Assembly: GCA_947646735.1 (NCBI GenBank)
Contig: CANTFK010000899.1
Span: 1-64,000 of the forward strand
DNA length: 64,000 nucleotides
Origin: Peronospora farinosa
Lineage: Eukaryota; Oomycota; Peronosporomycetes; Peronosporales; Peronosporaceae
Reading direction: 5' to 3'
In this document: positions 20,352 through 32,342 of the stretch, one piece after another
Layout: each line of letters begins with the position of its first letter
Numbering within the stretch: position 1 is the first letter of the stretch
Notes under the pieces: model-generated
The model's database searches: none
Seen by the model: the letters and a program-made list of their open reading frames with translations, nothing else
What the model was told of the DNA's origin: nothing
Made by a program: the position numbers and the translations under genes

Positions 20352-23300
20352 TCAAGGCCCACACAAGGTACGAAGTACCCCGTTTGCTGGTGCATCGTTC
20401 TGCTGGCAGCGCAAGCATCGCTCACTATCCGGGTTTCGCATACGAATCATCTCGCACATCATACACCGCCGTGAAGGTAGTATTGCGTTGGTCTGCATTG
20501 CTGAGGTGGCCTTAGCTGCAGAGACACCAAATGTTGCCACTGTCGTCGCGAGCATCGCCACGGGTGTTTTACGTTCCGCCTCAGTGGTCAAAGGTGTAGA
20601 TATTTCTTCTGCCGGAGTAGAGAGTGGTGGTGTGGTAGCTAGTGTGGTAGAAGCTGCGAGTTTAGCAACAGGCCCAGGTGAACTTGTAGGGGCATTCAGT
20701 GGTATTATTTTCGATCGAAGCGGCGATCGTGCTGTAGTCAATGCACTCATGTTGCTTGCATCTACAGAAGAGCACCATCATAGAAATTCAGTCCAAAGCT
20801 CAAAAAGTGTTGTCTGCACTAAATTATGACATAGTCACAAACAAGCACTTACCTGTAATGGTCAGCTCATCGCACGTATCACTTCGTTCCGCAGCCTCTG
20901 CCACCTTATGACTGCTGTTAGAAATGATTACCGGTGAGCTCAATTCAGTTGCTTTCTCTGTGCGTTCAACATTCATGGAAGAGGTTGATCTTCCAAAATG
21001 TGGCTCGTCAGTTAAAGGTGCGTCAGCAGAAAGCTGTAGCCTATTAGTAATTGATTGCTTGACGTGAAAAGGTGTCTTCGTCTCCTCAGGATTACGAGCC
21101 ACCGTACGATGCTCGGTAGGTCGCACGACAGAAGACGGCTGTTCTGCACGTGGAAGTGGCTCAATTGAAGATGGAAGCTCAGCAGAGGGCAATGCGAAAG
21201 ATGAACCATTTTCGGTCTCGGTAGCAGGAGAGGCGCGTGTTCTATCGCCCAAGGATGACTCGCGGCTTGAGCTTCGATGGTGTCCTTTAGCGCTGAGCAG
21301 AGCGTCCTCCACGATACCCTCGGCAGGAGGACGCTCACGACGACGTATGCTCAACAGAAAATTTAGCGCGCTCACAGTGGCTAAACGGAATGCCTCGCGC
21401 TTCTCTTCGTGGCTGCCACTCCCGATTTCTACCTTTCCGACAACAAAATTCCAGTGATGGAGTCGTGCACCACAAAAGTAATTAGTCTCTCTTGGTAGCG
21501 AGATATAATTTTCCTTGTGCTTCAATTCGTTCCAAGCACGAAGAAAGGAAATGCTTTTGTTTACTTGGTTGCCATACACACCTTTGTAGTAATCAAAAGC
21601 CGACTCCATCTCCTCACTCAACCTTAACCACGTCACCGCCTCGGCCCGTATGCTTTTGATGACATTGAGATGCAGTGACACCGTAGACGTACTCTGCAAC
21701 GTAAGCCACTCACGGCCTCGCACAGTCACCGCTGCTGTCAAGCCATCGAACTTCACATGGAGGTCAAATGCTTTGCAAATGTGCTCAATTCGCTTGACGT
21801 ACGTAACGTACCAATTCATCTTTCTCGGCTTCTTTGTTACGTTGAACACTGCTTCCAGCGACTGGGGCAACTTTTTAACAAACACTGACAGCAAACGTGG
21901 TAGAAAATTCTCCTTGTGTGAGAATGTTGGAACATCTTTCTCCAAACCGTCGTAAGTAGAGTTTTTCCGTTTGTTATGTACATGCTGCTCACTTTGGCGA
22001 GTACTCGGGACACGTTGAGGTGGCGGAAGCTCTTCCTGCGTGGGTCCTCTCCAGTATGAGGGTTCTGCTAAAGATGAAGCTGAGTCAACATTTGTATCGA
22101 ATGCGTAGTTGTTGTCACTACTGCTAAAACCAGTCTCAGATAGATCCTGATGCCGGAAAGGATAATGATCACGTGATGGCGGGAAATTCGCAGCTTCCCG
22201 CATCGCAGACGTGGACCATTCACACTCGCCGCGGGCCTCCGATCTTTCTCGGTACCTCATTTTGTTTTCCTCTAAACCGAGATGCGATCGCTGGTGTCTT
22301 CCTTCACCTTCAAAATGCTGTCTACGTGGATCTACAGCGGAGAAAGATACCGTGTACGATGACAGTGGGGCACTATCAATGCGATGGCATCCGGGCGGGC
22401 TCGTCGGATAGGCGGTAGCTGGCAGAAATCTTGAAGCACGATCATCACTTGAGCTGCCAGAGCGTTCAATCGACGAAGATCGCGATGGTCGGTGTTTCGT
22501 CTGTTGTCCTGGTAGATGTCGTCCATTATCACCTCTCTTGCACTTTAGATAATCGGTGGTCGAAATCCGTGTAATGTCAGGCACTACAGTTGTGGTGAGT
22601 GAACTTGGGACATATCTTATTGTGGGAGATTTCACCGGCGGTGCTACGGGCGTGAAGGCTCTAGCTGTTTGCTGAGGCTCCGACGGGGCCAACATAGCAT
22701 CCTGAGGAGGTAGCGTTGGATTCGGTCTTTGAGTGTGTGATAGCGCTGTTTGTTCTGTTCTCTGCGCAGGTCTGGACGACGCATTAAGAACTAATGCAGA
22801 AGTGGGTGCTGCTGATACTGCAGGTGCCGGAAGCTTGGTCTTACTTGGGGGTCTTGGCCGCGGGTCTAAGGGCCTCAATGATTGCACAGCGGACCGATTT
22901 CCGTTTTGTACGTATCTTCCACCAGCAAAGCTAGTTCGGTTGGCAACGCCAAGAGGCACAAGATCCACACTCATCTTTCTCCTCATTGCCTGCGCTGAGG
23001 TCCTTGCTTGAGCTGGCTTTTCCCTGGGAATTCTCCAATTCGTGATACCTGCGGAAGCCACAGAAACAGCACCTATAGGAGACGACGGTGCGGAGCGAGC
23101 CGAGGCGTTATCTACGCTTACCCGGCGTCTCTTTATCCGAGAAATGTACAATTCGCTTCCAATTTCGGCATCATTACTGATTTCAGTAGATTGCCGCACT
23201 AGTGGTAATGTAATTGTCTTCTGCTTTTTCGTATGCAGCCCATGCTTACCTGACGATAAAGCCGACGACCCTTGTACACTGGACGAATGATTCAAAACAG

Positions 23301-23969
23301 AGATGTCCGTTATTTTACTTTCTGCTGCTTCTTTTTGGGCTTTTTTCATCCTCTTGCTTCTTTGCTTCTTCTCTTCGTATATTTTTTTCTCCATTTCTCT
23401 TTTCTTTTTTTTTGTTAACATTTTCACACGTCCTGGACTACCAAAGGTACATTTTCTCTTCTTATTAGCGACCGAAGCACTGACGGTAAGGTTCAGCTTT
23501 TTCTTTCCTACAGCATTCAAGCTCATTTCTTTTCTGGGGATTGCAAATGTCCCATCCGCCTTCTCCTTCTTTTTTTCTTCCCTTTCTGTTTGTGTTCCTC
23601 CTTATCCTCTTCCTCTTCTTCCTCTTTTTCATTTTTCCTTTTAATTGCAAGCAACAAAGGCCACGTGTCTTCCTCATCCTCTTCTGCCTGCGCATTAGCC
23701 AGGCACTGCAATTTCAGTGCCCGATAACGCTGACATATAGGCTTATCTTCGCAGAATTTAGCATACCGATTTACTAAAATCTGCCTACAAAAGAGGTTTC
23801 CACACTCATTATTAGGCTCTATCTCTTCTTCTTTTTCTTTTTCTTTTTCCTTTGAAACCCGTCGATGCAGTACTAGTCGACGCGCGTTCACGCCACCCGC
23901 TGAAACGAGTGCGGACTTGCGCGCCGAGAGCAATTGCAAGCGACGTGCGTGCTGGTCCTTATCCACCAT
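20352..23969 (-). CDS. Large Lys/Ser-rich protein with a dsRBD-like segment (frame break or error near 23,570)
   Basis: Pieces: 23,969-23,523 (148 codons), 23,526-20,853, and a 3' exon 20,761-20,352 after an intron 20,852-20,762 (GTAAGT...TGTAG). The first two overlap by ATGA but are joined in sense by a one-base shift in a run of seven A (plus-strand T7, 23,570-23,576), so one protein of roughly 1,160 residues is likely. Features: an N-terminal Cys cluster (ECGNLFCRQILVNRYAKFC), long Lys/Glu runs, a disordered middle, a conserved-looking domain near 21,950-21,330 whose end (HHWNFVVGKVEIGSGS then KREAFRLATVSAL) resembles the last strand and helix of a double-stranded-RNA-binding domain, and a C-terminal CxxC...CxxC pair (CMMC, CLRC). 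Probably nuclear; function unknown. Confidence 0.6.
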
Positions 23970-24055
23970 AAATGATGGTTGCCAGTTTCTGTGTGCCGTT
24001 GTTAATCTAATTTGTAAATTTGTTAGCTAAATTATACATGATTAGACAAAGGCGT

Positions 24056-25165
24056 CACGTGTTCAATTGTGAAGGAGAGCGCTAATTATCCTGCACTTTC
24101 TTGCGAATTAGCCCACCTTCCCCAAATCTGATTGGTCAGAATAGGTTAAATGGGAATTTTTGAACTTACAAAAAGATACTTTTAACGTCACAGATTTGAG
24201 CCTCTCCATAGTAAAGTCCATGCGTGGCTTCGTTCACGTTCAGCGGGTCTCCGTCTCAGCCCAAGGCGCCATTCACTGCAGACAGGCATTCTTATAACAG
24301 CAGTCAATTCATTAAATCGCAACTTATACCTGAAACAAAGCCGTTGCCGTCTTTGGACCAGGTACAGCGCTGCTCTGAGACGACGTGGTGAAGCACCTGC
24401 CGCTCAAATTGATGGAGGCGCTGGTGGACGGCGTGAGAACGCTTGACCAGATCACGGACATCATGGCGGATTTTTGACAGGATTAGCTGGGCTTCCTCAG
24501 TGACAACGTTACGCGTTATGTGGAGCTGCTGCAACAGATGAACAAGTCAGTGGCTGAACACCGCGTAGACATCCCGCTGCAAGTCTGCAGTACGTGGAAT
24601 CGGAAGCGTTTGGGGCTAAAGTTATTTGCTGTTTCCGGTGCTTTGACAAGTTGTTGATTTTGTGGATATTTGTAAAATTATGGATGCTGAAGAAAACTTG
24701 AGCCCAGAGTTATTCATCAAGATGAAGCTTGTAAAGTGTCACGAATAGAGCGAACAAGAGGCTTGGACTTCAAGGTGACAATGTAGAGGCTTGGACTTCA
24801 AGGTGACAATGTAGAGGCTTGGACTTCAAGGTGACAATGTAGAGGCTTGGACTTCAAGGTGACAATGTAGAGGCTTGGACTTCAAGGTGACAATGTATGG
24901 CCAATGATCCTGACACTCGCGTATCACGCATACTTATCAAATATGTCTATGCGCAGTCGTTAAATGGGCACTTTTAAGCATGACAATGAGGCTCAAGCAT
25001 TGAAGGTGAATACCCAACTCGATCTGGACACATTTGGGAATGGGGGCTAATTAACGAAAAAGTGTGGGATATCTAACGCTCCCCTAATAATTTTGGGAAG
25101 ATGGGCTAATTAGCAAGAAAGTGCGGGATAATTAGCGCTCCCCTTGTGCCATTGTGCGTCACGTG
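24056..25165. mobile_element. Possible TIR element
   Basis: About 70 bp at 24,056-24,126 recur in inverted orientation at 25,091-25,165. Both start CACGTG and contain GCGCTAATTATC, GCACTTTCTTG and AATTAGCCCA; a third, weaker copy lies at 25,034-25,085. Inside are a helical minus-strand frame (24,534-24,304, no family recognised) and the 28-bp tandem repeat. No transposase and no clear target duplication were seen, so this may be a non-autonomous element. Confidence 0.45.
24758..24897 (+). repeat. Five perfect 28-bp tandem repeats
   Basis: The unit GAGGCTTGGACTTCAAGG... is repeated five times head to tail, 140 bp in all, with no mismatch seen. There are no spacers, so it is a minisatellite and not CRISPR. 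Confidence 0.95.
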
Positions 25166-25267
25166 AACCCGTAAGCAATTGTGTATCACAAATTAGTTTC
25201 TTGCTGCATCTAAAGAGTTCAAGTTGTTTGGCTCCATTTATTGCTACTTTCCGGTTGGAAAGGAGGC

Positions 25268-28200
25268 CTACAAGTCGGCCATTTCATCTGGACGTTCGTT
25301 CGGATTCACGAGGCCTGGCACTGCGAGCTTCGCGGCCAAATCCTGCTTCTCCTGCAGCTGAGTCCGGGCAAGGTTTTCTTCCAAAAACAGCTCAGCATTG
25401 TCTTCGCCAGCAAATTCCTTGATGTTTACGAGAAAATCACGCAGATGCTTCTTGAATGTCGGCAGGTCTTTTGACATATCAAAGCAGCCAACTACAAACT
25501 CCACCACCTGAGCACGGGACAGGTTCGGGAACGACGAACCAATCAGGTTCGCTACGTAGTCTTTAAGGAAAGCCTGGTAAAGTAACGCCAAGGCAATACA
25601 AGTTAGGACAACTCATTGGAAGCAGCAAGTATGAAGTCGGTCCACGTACCGAGTTCGTTTGTCCCTGGGGCATGGCACCCGCATTAGGCACAGACTCCCA
25701 AAGAGGCACAACCACGTGGTTGTTTTCCACGATGGAAAACATGTGGCGCAAGATTGCCGCGTGTAGCTTGAAGCCAAACTTGTGAAGACGGTCAGTCAAC
25801 ACAGCCAAAATATCCTGTAGCAGCAATAGGTAAAACGATCGGTAGAAGCCAGCGGCGATCTGGGGGTTTTCTTGGATGTTCAGTAGCAGACCAAACAGCG
25901 TTGCCAGACCCTATTTCAAGTGAACCAGATACAATCCACTGTTAGTTTCAGTCACATTTCAACAAATGCGATAAAATCATACTTGCTAGCAAACGTACCG
26001 TATCTGCAACGTTGCGCTCCGTGTGTTTAAAAGCCCATATGATCGAGTCCACGACCAGCTTCTGATGTTCTTGCGGGATACTGAACAGCGCTTCGAAGCA
26101 GAAATCATTTACAGCCTGCAGCAGCTTGAAAAAATTCACGCGATGCTCCGGAAAATCCTCGAAGTTCTTCGTAATCATTTGGAGTGTGCACTCAAACACA
26201 GATTCGAGGATCAATGGCACTGTGGGCGCAATGATGTTCTTGAGCTTGTTAATGCTAGTTGCCAGCAAGCTAAGCACCTCCGCTTCTTTTGCCGCAGGAG
26301 TTGTGTTCTGGTAGTCCGAGAGGACCCTCTCCAAGAGCTTAGGCAGAAAGTGAGTGGCCACGAATTGCCGAGCCGAGTCATCGCCAGCTGTGTGCTCCAC
26401 AAACGCATCCATAAGGCGCAAACTCTCCTTTTTGGCACTACGCAGTGAACGCACCTCCGACGTCTTCACTGCGATCTCTCCGCCTTGTTCGACCATCATT
26501 GCAATCCGCTGCGTGTATGCCACGTAAACGTTTAACATGTCCTGGAAAATGTAGCCCATTTGCGAGTTAAAACCATTAGGCCCGATGGCCTTGCACACTT
26601 TTACGTTTGTTCGAATAATTTTCACAATCTCCTTGATACCCCGGCTGTCGTACAAAATGCTCACATCTTGAGCTGCTTGGGACATAATGGACTTCCAAGC
26701 CTCGTTGGGGAGGTTCATCAAGCGACCAAGGAGCACTTCCTTCCGGCCAGCATCATTTTCAGCAGCAAGCATAGATGCCACAGCCTCGTAAAACGTGTGC
26801 ACTTGGTGAGTTTCCAGGTCCGACACAATACGAGGCAGCTCCTCCAGTAGCTCCTCCACAAACGGGCGGGTTTCGCCACTCTGCAAAACTACAAACTTAC
26901 GCCGGCACTTCTGCGAAATTTTGAGAAAGGTATCACATGCCATATCTTGTACACCAGGGTGGAGCTCGTGCATGAACTCGAATAGCTTGTTCACGACGGT
27001 GCGAAGGAACTTCCAGTGTGCACGCAGGAAACGAGGGTACTGGCCTACGACATACATTATGTTCGAGGCGACCACAGCCTTGTTATCCTTGCCACGCTTC
27101 ATCTCACACAGCCCCAGCAAATCTTTAATCACAGTGACCAAGAAACGCTTCTCGTTCTCTTCACTCATTGCGCCAGAAATCGAGCCGATAGCCCAGCACA
27201 GCGTGTTCAGGTTGTTCCACGACCACTCCGTGCCCTCGACCTGAGCAGTAAGCTTTTCTAGCATGATAGTCTCCGTGTCATCGTAGTTCAAGTGAGTCAG
27301 ATACACAAGCGTCTCGTGCATCGTCTTGTACTGCGACAGCGCTTCTGTATCCTTGGTCGTCTCGCGCACGATTTCACCATTTTCGTCTTCCACAATCAAC
27401 ACTTCAGACGGTTTCACCATCTTCGAGATCATAACGTGGCGCACACGGTTCATAACGGGTGACACAAGGTCACGCCGGCTGCGAGTTTGGTTTTGAAAGC
27501 CTGCAAGCGGGTTCATCTGGTTCTGATCAACCGTGTACAAGTCTCGTGTGAAGAAGTGCCAGTAATCCAAACAGATCTTGAAAATGCTGTCGTCGTCTAC
27601 CTCGGCAATGCATACGAGGTATGTGAAACCTGCCAGGAGCGCTTGATGAGCCTCATCGCCCGGCACGGATATTGGTCGCTCAATAACTTGAATGTGGAAG
27701 CGAAAGAAACTCGTGAAGAAAATACTTAAACGCTGGACGAACACCTCATCTTGTTCCCAGAAAGGAGTGAACGAACTACCAGGCGGAAGAATCTTACCCA
27801 CCTCATTCAGCACACCCATGTACAGTTGAATGTACAAGTTGTTGTACTGCTCTGGAACATCGCCCAGCTGAGCGATCTCGCTCAAGCAGCTGATAGTATC
27901 GTTGCGAAACACATTCGTAGCCAGGAATTTTGTGACGAGGATCTGGATGAGATCCGTCTCAAAGATGAATCCAAGGGGGATCCAACTTAAGAAACGAAGC
28001 AGCGTTTGTAATGTAATCTGGAGAAGCGGAACGTGTGTCGACTTGTTCAGCACGAACTCACACAACTACAAAGGCAGACACAGGGACAGACACGTGCATA
28101 AATAGAGACGTCAACGGGCTACAAAAATGACGTCCAACCGACAATTAGCACTGTACCTGAAAAATCTGGGTAAATTCATGGTTGAGGCTTTCTTTTAGCG

Positions 28201-28888
28201 TCTTGGTCTTCTGCTCCGTGAGCTGGTCCTTAGAAAAGTCAAACACTTCTTCACTCAGCAGCTTCAAGATAGTCATGTTGTTCTCACACATTATCTCCGA
28301 GGTCTTGCTCGAGTTGACGATGTCCGTGATAAACGACGGCCAGTTCTGCGGCCACTCGTGTTTTAACACCTGGACCAATACAAGGTCCATCTTGTTCACA
28401 AAAATGCGCTGGTTGTGCAGAGTAGACTCATCCGACGACATCTACAGCATACTGAGCTTAATCGACCACTTCACAACCAAAGTAGTATCAAAGACTAATT
28501 CATCAACGCACCGACAGCAGTTTGCCGACAATGTAGCTCTTAATGCCTTCACGTTGCTCCTTGGGCAAGATCTTCCAACGGTACCGGATAGCATCCTCCA
28601 AGATCTGTTAAAAACAGCGTCAATACTCTGTATCGTTGCCACATTCTGCTACAGCAAAAAGCGCCGCACCTGTAGTCCAAAAAACTTGGTCTGAATGCTG
28701 CTTGACTGCTCCAAGATGTCAGAAGCACGCGTCCACGAATCTTGGTGCTCCTGCAATGCCACCATGATCTGATTGGCCACTCGTTGGTGAGGGCTTTTAG
28801 GATCGTTCATGCACTGCACGACCTGATCCAGAGCTGTCACGTCAAAGGGCTGCGAGAAATCCAGCAGCTTCTGACCTACAGCTTCCAT
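25268..28888 (-). CDS. XPO1: Exportin-1 (CRM1), nuclear export receptor
   Basis: Six exons: 28,888-28,670, 28,604-28,512, 28,441-28,157, 28,065-25,999, 25,910-25,650, 25,573-25,268. All five introns (65-88 bp) are GT-AG and phase 0. The 1,076-residue product (human 1,071) is collinear with CRM1: an N-terminal importin-beta-type region ([18 protein letters not shown]), [31 protein letters not shown], the NES-groove segment [16 protein letters not shown], and the tail [15 protein letters not shown]. It carries leucine-rich-signal cargo out of the nucleus with Ran-GTP. The groove Cys targeted by leptomycin B is present (codon 26,937-26,935). Divergent from the RRM-RING gene. Confidence 0.97.
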
Positions 28889-29570
28889 CTTGTCTTTTTC
28901 TGCTCTTGTTTTTACTTCTACGACACACAATACACTAAGTTAATACCACCATTCCTCTCTTGTACGCTATTTACAAGCTAAAGGTTCTTGTGAAACACAG
29001 GGTTTAAGCCGTTGTTTTCATTCTCTTTTTTGCTTTAACTCTTGTACCTTTCAGTCGATTATCAATTAGTAACACTTGGCGTGAATTCAAACGTATGTCC
29101 TCTAGTACACACACCCGTAGACACTTACGGGCAAAGACTTATAATCGTGTACGAGGATCTATCAGGGGAAGAAGTTGCGCTTTGTTTTGTGCGAGTTCAG
29201 GAAGGCCGGAATCTTGCGCTTCAGCGTTTTCATTGGTTGAAACTGCTCTTTTGAGTATCGTCTGATTGGCTAGATATACCATTCAGCAGTGACTGGATGG
29301 GGTCTGCATTCATGTGGTACACACCAATCCCGTCGTATTCGTTCATCCAATCTGAACCCAAAAAGGCGCGGAAAGTTTCGCGTTGCACTTGGGCCGTCCT
29401 TCCTTGCCACTACATCAAGTTGTAGCGCAGGCTACGGCGCCTTATACCACTACAACGCTTCTGTTATCAAGTTTACAAGACAGCGGTCGATTCAAACGAA
29501 CCACATACCTGTTGAATTGACTGCCAGATTCTAAAATTCATAAATCTTTGAGTATTTTTATTAAAAATAT
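28889..29570. promoter_or_regulatory. Divergent intergenic region XPO1 / RRM-RING
   Basis: 682 bp between two start codons on opposite strands. No coding frame is supported; it should hold both promoters. The end nearest the RING gene is AT-rich. Confidence 0.5.
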
Positions 29571-32342
29571 ATGGTAATGGTCAACGTATTGCGCTCTTCT
29601 GGCCATGGATCAAGACCCAGTAATCTACAGAAAGAGAGAAAACAAGAAAGTCCATTGACTGCTAGACTGCCATATCCTTGGAACAAGACAGCAAGTGAAG
29701 ATAAACAAGAGCAAGAACAACGTCAGGAATCGTCTCGTGCTGCTACATTTGCAATGAATTTGGAAGATCCAGTAATATCGAAGCCATGGATCAAGCAAAC
29801 AAGTGCAGATGACTTTGCAGAGGAAATAGAGAGTGAAGATGCTGACACAAGAACGTTAATTGCTCGTACGGCGCAGCTTTGGTCTGCAGTAAATCAAACA
29901 AAGCACGCGGACGACAATTCACGTGGACCACCGCTGTGTTGTTCAGCCTCTGCTTGGCATATGTCGCTATCAGAGCAACATGGGTGTGCTGAGGATGGCA
30001 ATAGTACCCTGGACAGTGACGACGAGGAATATGGGGAGGGAGATGAATGCATCAAGATGGAGAGTGTTGATATGGTGCTTCAAAGCATGACACGAGCTGG
30101 AAACTATCTCGCCGGTGATGTACATCCTTCTTGGCCGACAGTTGAACAAGCGTGTGTAGAAGATAAGGCAAACGGTATGGGCAGTGATAATGGTTACGAG
30201 AGTGAGGGATCTGAGGATTTTAGCAACGACACGGCATGGGAATGTGGAAAATTACAGCTGGAGCAAGGCGACGACACTTTGAATCGAGCGACCAACACTT
30301 CAAAAGCTCGTGCCATTATCAATGCCATGCTAATCAACTTGATTCGACTAGGTTTTCGAGAGGATATTACACGAACAGCACTCGAGGCAGGTGCTTTTGA
30401 GATTGATCATTATGACTCAGATTGCGATTTGGCATACGAAGATATCTTCATGTTGTTGGTGAAAATGGTTTGTGACGCACATGTTGACATGAGTGGGGGT
30501 GACAATGTCGAACAAAGTTGGAAATCACAAGAGAGAAATTCCGGTAGTCTCGTACAAACAGACATCGTCGACGCGAAATCGCCATCGAATTTGAATCAGC
30601 TCTCATTTCTTCCCTCTAAGTGGCCAGTCTTTGATATGGCGCAATTTGAGTTTGAAAGTGCACGCCCTGGCACGTGTTTTAATAGTGTTTGTGTACTGAC
30701 AAACCTACCACTGGTGTCAATGGATCGAACTGAGGAGTTAGTAAACGTTCTGTCTTGCAACTTATTTTGCATGATTGGTGACCCCATTCAAGTGGTCATT
30801 CCATCAACAAGCTCCACAGGACGTACTAAAGGGCATGCTTTTCTCGAATTCGACGGTCCGGATGTAGCGCAGAAATGCGCATTGGCAGTGGATGGACTGA
30901 CGTGGGGAAAGGGATCATTGGGCAGGATCAGAGGGAACTTGTTTCGACAGTATCAGATGGAGTCACCAGCTGCAGGGGATAGGCGGGCATCTATTATAAG
31001 TGGCGATAGGGCATCAATTCCTAGCTCGCTCGTAAGTGTTCCTGGGTCTGGGTCACTTCTAGATGCTACTGCAGTACCCTTTCTTACGTCCGGGCATCAT
31101 GACAATCTTACAGTGGAGCGTTTTCGGCCCGACCTTGGCATAGCGCAACAGCAACCTTTTATATGCGACAGTGATGAGGATGATAGCGACTCGGGTGAAT
31201 GGGTTTGTCGTCGTCCGTTGAATCATGAACAATTTAGTCCATCCCCACTATCACATCTATCATCAGGCAGCGCGGGTAGTAGCGAGCAGTATGAGCCTAT
31301 CCAGTATGATATTGCGATGCAGTTTGGCTGGGACGATAAAGCTTCCGATGACGAATACTCGGTGCAGCAGAAAAGGAAAGTAGAGGACGACAATGAAAAC
31401 GATACAAGTTTTGACTGCAATAGTGTACTTGAATTCCAAGGTTCCGACGAAGAAGAGTTCATGGGTCATTCCTTTTGTAAAGAACTCGTTCGTGAGTATC
31501 CGCCAACTCGAGTTACATTGTCGTTAGGTGAAGTGACAGCCACAAGGTCGACTGTGATATCAACTGCGCCCGCTGTTGCGCTCGAATCACATGCTGACTG
31601 CGATATGGCAATGCAATCCTGGGATGTCGACGAAGGCAATGATATCGATAACAAACTGTGGCGGCACTATTGCGAAGATTTAAGCCTCCGCAATTGCGAA
31701 ATGCAGGAGCAAATCTCCTTTGCGCGTCGTCGCATTGTCCAGTTAAGCCACAACAACCAAAAGTTGCATTTGTTGATCGACCGTGTAGAACGGGATCGGG
31801 ATCGATTGCTACTTGAAAATAACGTGCTGCAGACTCAACTTCACGAACATGAAGATCACGAGCAGCATCACGACTCCTTGATGAAGGAGTTAATTGTATT
31901 GCGGAAACGCGTAACCGAGCAAGAGCACTCTTTTGATAGACGGACCCCGGACCCGCTTCAGCAGCATAAAGCTGCTTGCAATGTTCGCTCAAGTTTTTCC
32001 TACGGCATTCGAGCAGCTCTGTCAAAAGTTGCCTCAGTCTCTCTGACAAACTGCAAAATGGAGGAGCTGAAGGAATGGGAGCAGCAGCTAGAGAGTACAT
32101 TGAGCCATGTGCGCTCGATTAAGGAGGAAAAGGCACTGGAAGTGCAAAAAAAACTCGACCGGCAGGTCGAGGAGCAGAATGAGCTTAAGCTTTGTGTGAT
32201 CTGTCTTTCCAACAAAAAGAGCATACTGTGTCTACCTTGCCGTCATTTGTGCTTGTGCAAGACGTGCTCCTACCGTCAAGAAGTGACCAAGTGCCCAATT
32301 TGTCGCCTAGAAATTGAGGAAATGCTAGCTGTGTACTCCTAA
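29571..32342 (+). CDS. RRM-like and RING-finger protein, probable E3 ubiquitin ligase
   Basis: Single exon, 923 residues from an ATG preceded by AT-rich sequence. Residues 1-360 are acidic and largely disordered, with a helical patch near 245-300. Residues about 370-465 resemble an RNA-recognition motif (CVLTNLPLVS as the first strand, GHAFLEFDGPDVAQKCA as the third strand and helix), closest in style to the eIF3b RRM. After another acidic linker comes a long coiled coil (about 700-870), then a C3HC4 RING at about 875-915 (CVICLSNKK, CLPCRHLCLCKTC, CPIC), the form found in IAP/MUL1-type ligases. Known RING biology suggests E2-dependent ubiquitination; the RNA-binding idea is inference. Confidence 0.8.
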   Translation: MVMVNVLRSSGHGSRPSNLQKERKQESPLTARLPYPWNKTASEDKQEQEQRQESSRAATFAMNLEDPVISKPWIKQTSADDFAEEIESEDADTRTLIARTAQLWSAVNQTKHADDNSRGPPLCCSASAWHMSLSEQHGCAEDGNSTLDSDDEEYGEGDECIKMESVDMVLQSMTRAGNYLAGDVHPSWPTVEQACVEDKANGMGSDNGYESEGSEDFSNDTAWECGKLQLEQGDDTLNRATNTSKARAIINAMLINLIRLGFREDITRTALEAGAFEIDHYDSDCDLAYEDIFMLLVKMVCDAHVDMSGGDNVEQSWKSQERNSGSLVQTDIVDAKSPSNLNQLSFLPSKWPVFDMAQFEFESARPGTCFNSVCVLTNLPLVSMDRTEELVNVLSCNLFCMIGDPIQVVIPSTSSTGRTKGHAFLEFDGPDVAQKCALAVDGLTWGKGSLGRIRGNLFRQYQMESPAAGDRRASIISGDRASIPSSLVSVPGSGSLLDATAVPFLTSGHHDNLTVERFRPDLGIAQQQPFICDSDEDDSDSGEWVCRRPLNHEQFSPSPLSHLSSGSAGSSEQYEPIQYDIAMQFGWDDKASDDEYSVQQKRKVEDDNENDTSFDCNSVLEFQGSDEEEFMGHSFCKELVREYPPTRVTLSLGEVTATRSTVISTAPAVALESHADCDMAMQSWDVDEGNDIDNKLWRHYCEDLSLRNCEMQEQISFARRRIVQLSHNNQKLHLLIDRVERDRDRLLLENNVLQTQLHEHEDHEQHHDSLMKELIVLRKRVTEQEHSFDRRTPDPLQQHKAACNVRSSFSYGIRAALSKVASVSLTNCKMEELKEWEQQLESTLSHVRSIKEEKALEVQKKLDRQVEEQNELKLCVICLSNKKSILCLPCRHLCLCKTCSYRQEVTKCPICRLEIEEMLAVYS

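Noticed and set aside
20341..20829. Plus-strand ORF of 162 codons
   Set aside because: Covers exactly the 3' exon of the minus-strand gene, whose intron and CxxC pairs make better sense.
23523..23526. Bacterial-style translational coupling (ATGA)
   Set aside because: Introns and Lys-rich eukaryotic protein context; a one-base shift explains the overlap.
23303..23644. Phe/Leu/Ser-rich plus-strand ORFs that look like membrane proteins
   Set aside because: They are the complement of Lys/Glu-rich coding sequence on the other strand.
24758..24897. CRISPR array
   Set aside because: Units are contiguous with no spacers, and the genome is eukaryotic.
31513..32100. Minus-strand ORF of 195 codons
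   Set aside because: Lies wholly inside the RRM-RING gene and has no recognisable domain.
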